Shown here: positions 5,492 to 5,510 of the stretch, piece by piece | Layout of the letters: every line of letters starts with the position of its first letter | Numbering within the stretch: position 1 is the first letter of the stretch | Source: UMGS1908 sp045588795 | GTDB lineage: Bacteria > Bacillota > Clostridia > Christensenellales > UBA1242 | NCBI GenBank assembly: GCA_045588795.1 | Contig: JAZNEY010000043.1 | Span: 1-5,510 of the forward strand | DNA: 5,510 nt | Direction: 5' to 3' | Notes under the pieces: model-generated | What the model was told of the DNA's origin: nothing | Databases searched by the model: none | What the model saw: only the letters and a program-made list of their open reading frames with translations | Program-made: the position numbers and the translations under genes

Positions 5492-5510
5492 ACTGGTAAA
5501 ATTTACCAGT
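5492..5510. terminator. Probable rplI terminator hairpin, cut by the window edge
   Basis: An inverted repeat, ACTGGTAA (5492-5499) with TTACCAGT (5503-5510), has a 3-nt loop and begins 17 nt after the rplI stop. An A-rich run (5479-5490) precedes it, as expected for the mirrored half of a bidirectional terminator. The T tract that should follow lies outside the window, so termination is inferred. Confidence 0.65.

Overview
The window looks like a piece of a low-GC Gram-positive (Bacillota, probably Clostridia or a related uncultured gut lineage) chromosome. The evidence is strong AT bias, A/G-rich Shine-Dalgarno sites, near-consensus sigma-A promoters with 17-18 bp spacers, a Bacillota-type L10 leader, and a DUF1540 protein of a kind common in Clostridia. 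No internal TGA codons are needed, so the standard bacterial code fits.

Left half (1-2771, minus strand): one very long reading frame enters from the left edge and starts at 2771. It encodes at least 923 residues of a superfamily 2 DExH helicase. The N-terminal ~440 residues carry the ATPase motifs. The rest is a tandem array of 85-88-residue modules, six visible and the sixth cut by the window edge, resembling helicase-associated (HA) repeats. The stop codon is outside the window.

Centre (2772-4066): a divergent intergenic region holds a probable promoter for the helicase and a strong promoter for rplJ-rplL (ribosomal stalk proteins L10 and L7/L12). The long rplJ leader can be drawn as two mutually exclusive folds: an L10-binding fold that frees an intrinsic terminator, and a long antiterminator helix. 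This is the expected layout of L10 autoregulation. A 14-bp hairpin terminator closes the operon. Neither rplK-rplA upstream nor rpoB downstream is present, so the usual rplKAJL-rpoBC cluster is broken up here.

Right part (4067-5510): a perfect-consensus promoter (TTGACA-17-TATAAT) drives an unrecognised 133-residue acidic protein. It converges on a 97-residue cysteine-rich protein with two DUF1540 modules, and the two share a long, nearly symmetrical terminator hairpin. Divergent from the DUF1540 gene is rplI (ribosomal protein L9) with its own promoter. The window ends inside a hairpin that is probably its terminator.

No tRNA, rRNA, CRISPR array, insertion sequence or integrase is seen. Most of the right half is ordinary housekeeping sequence; the repeat-rich helicase and the orphan acidic gene are the accessory-looking parts.
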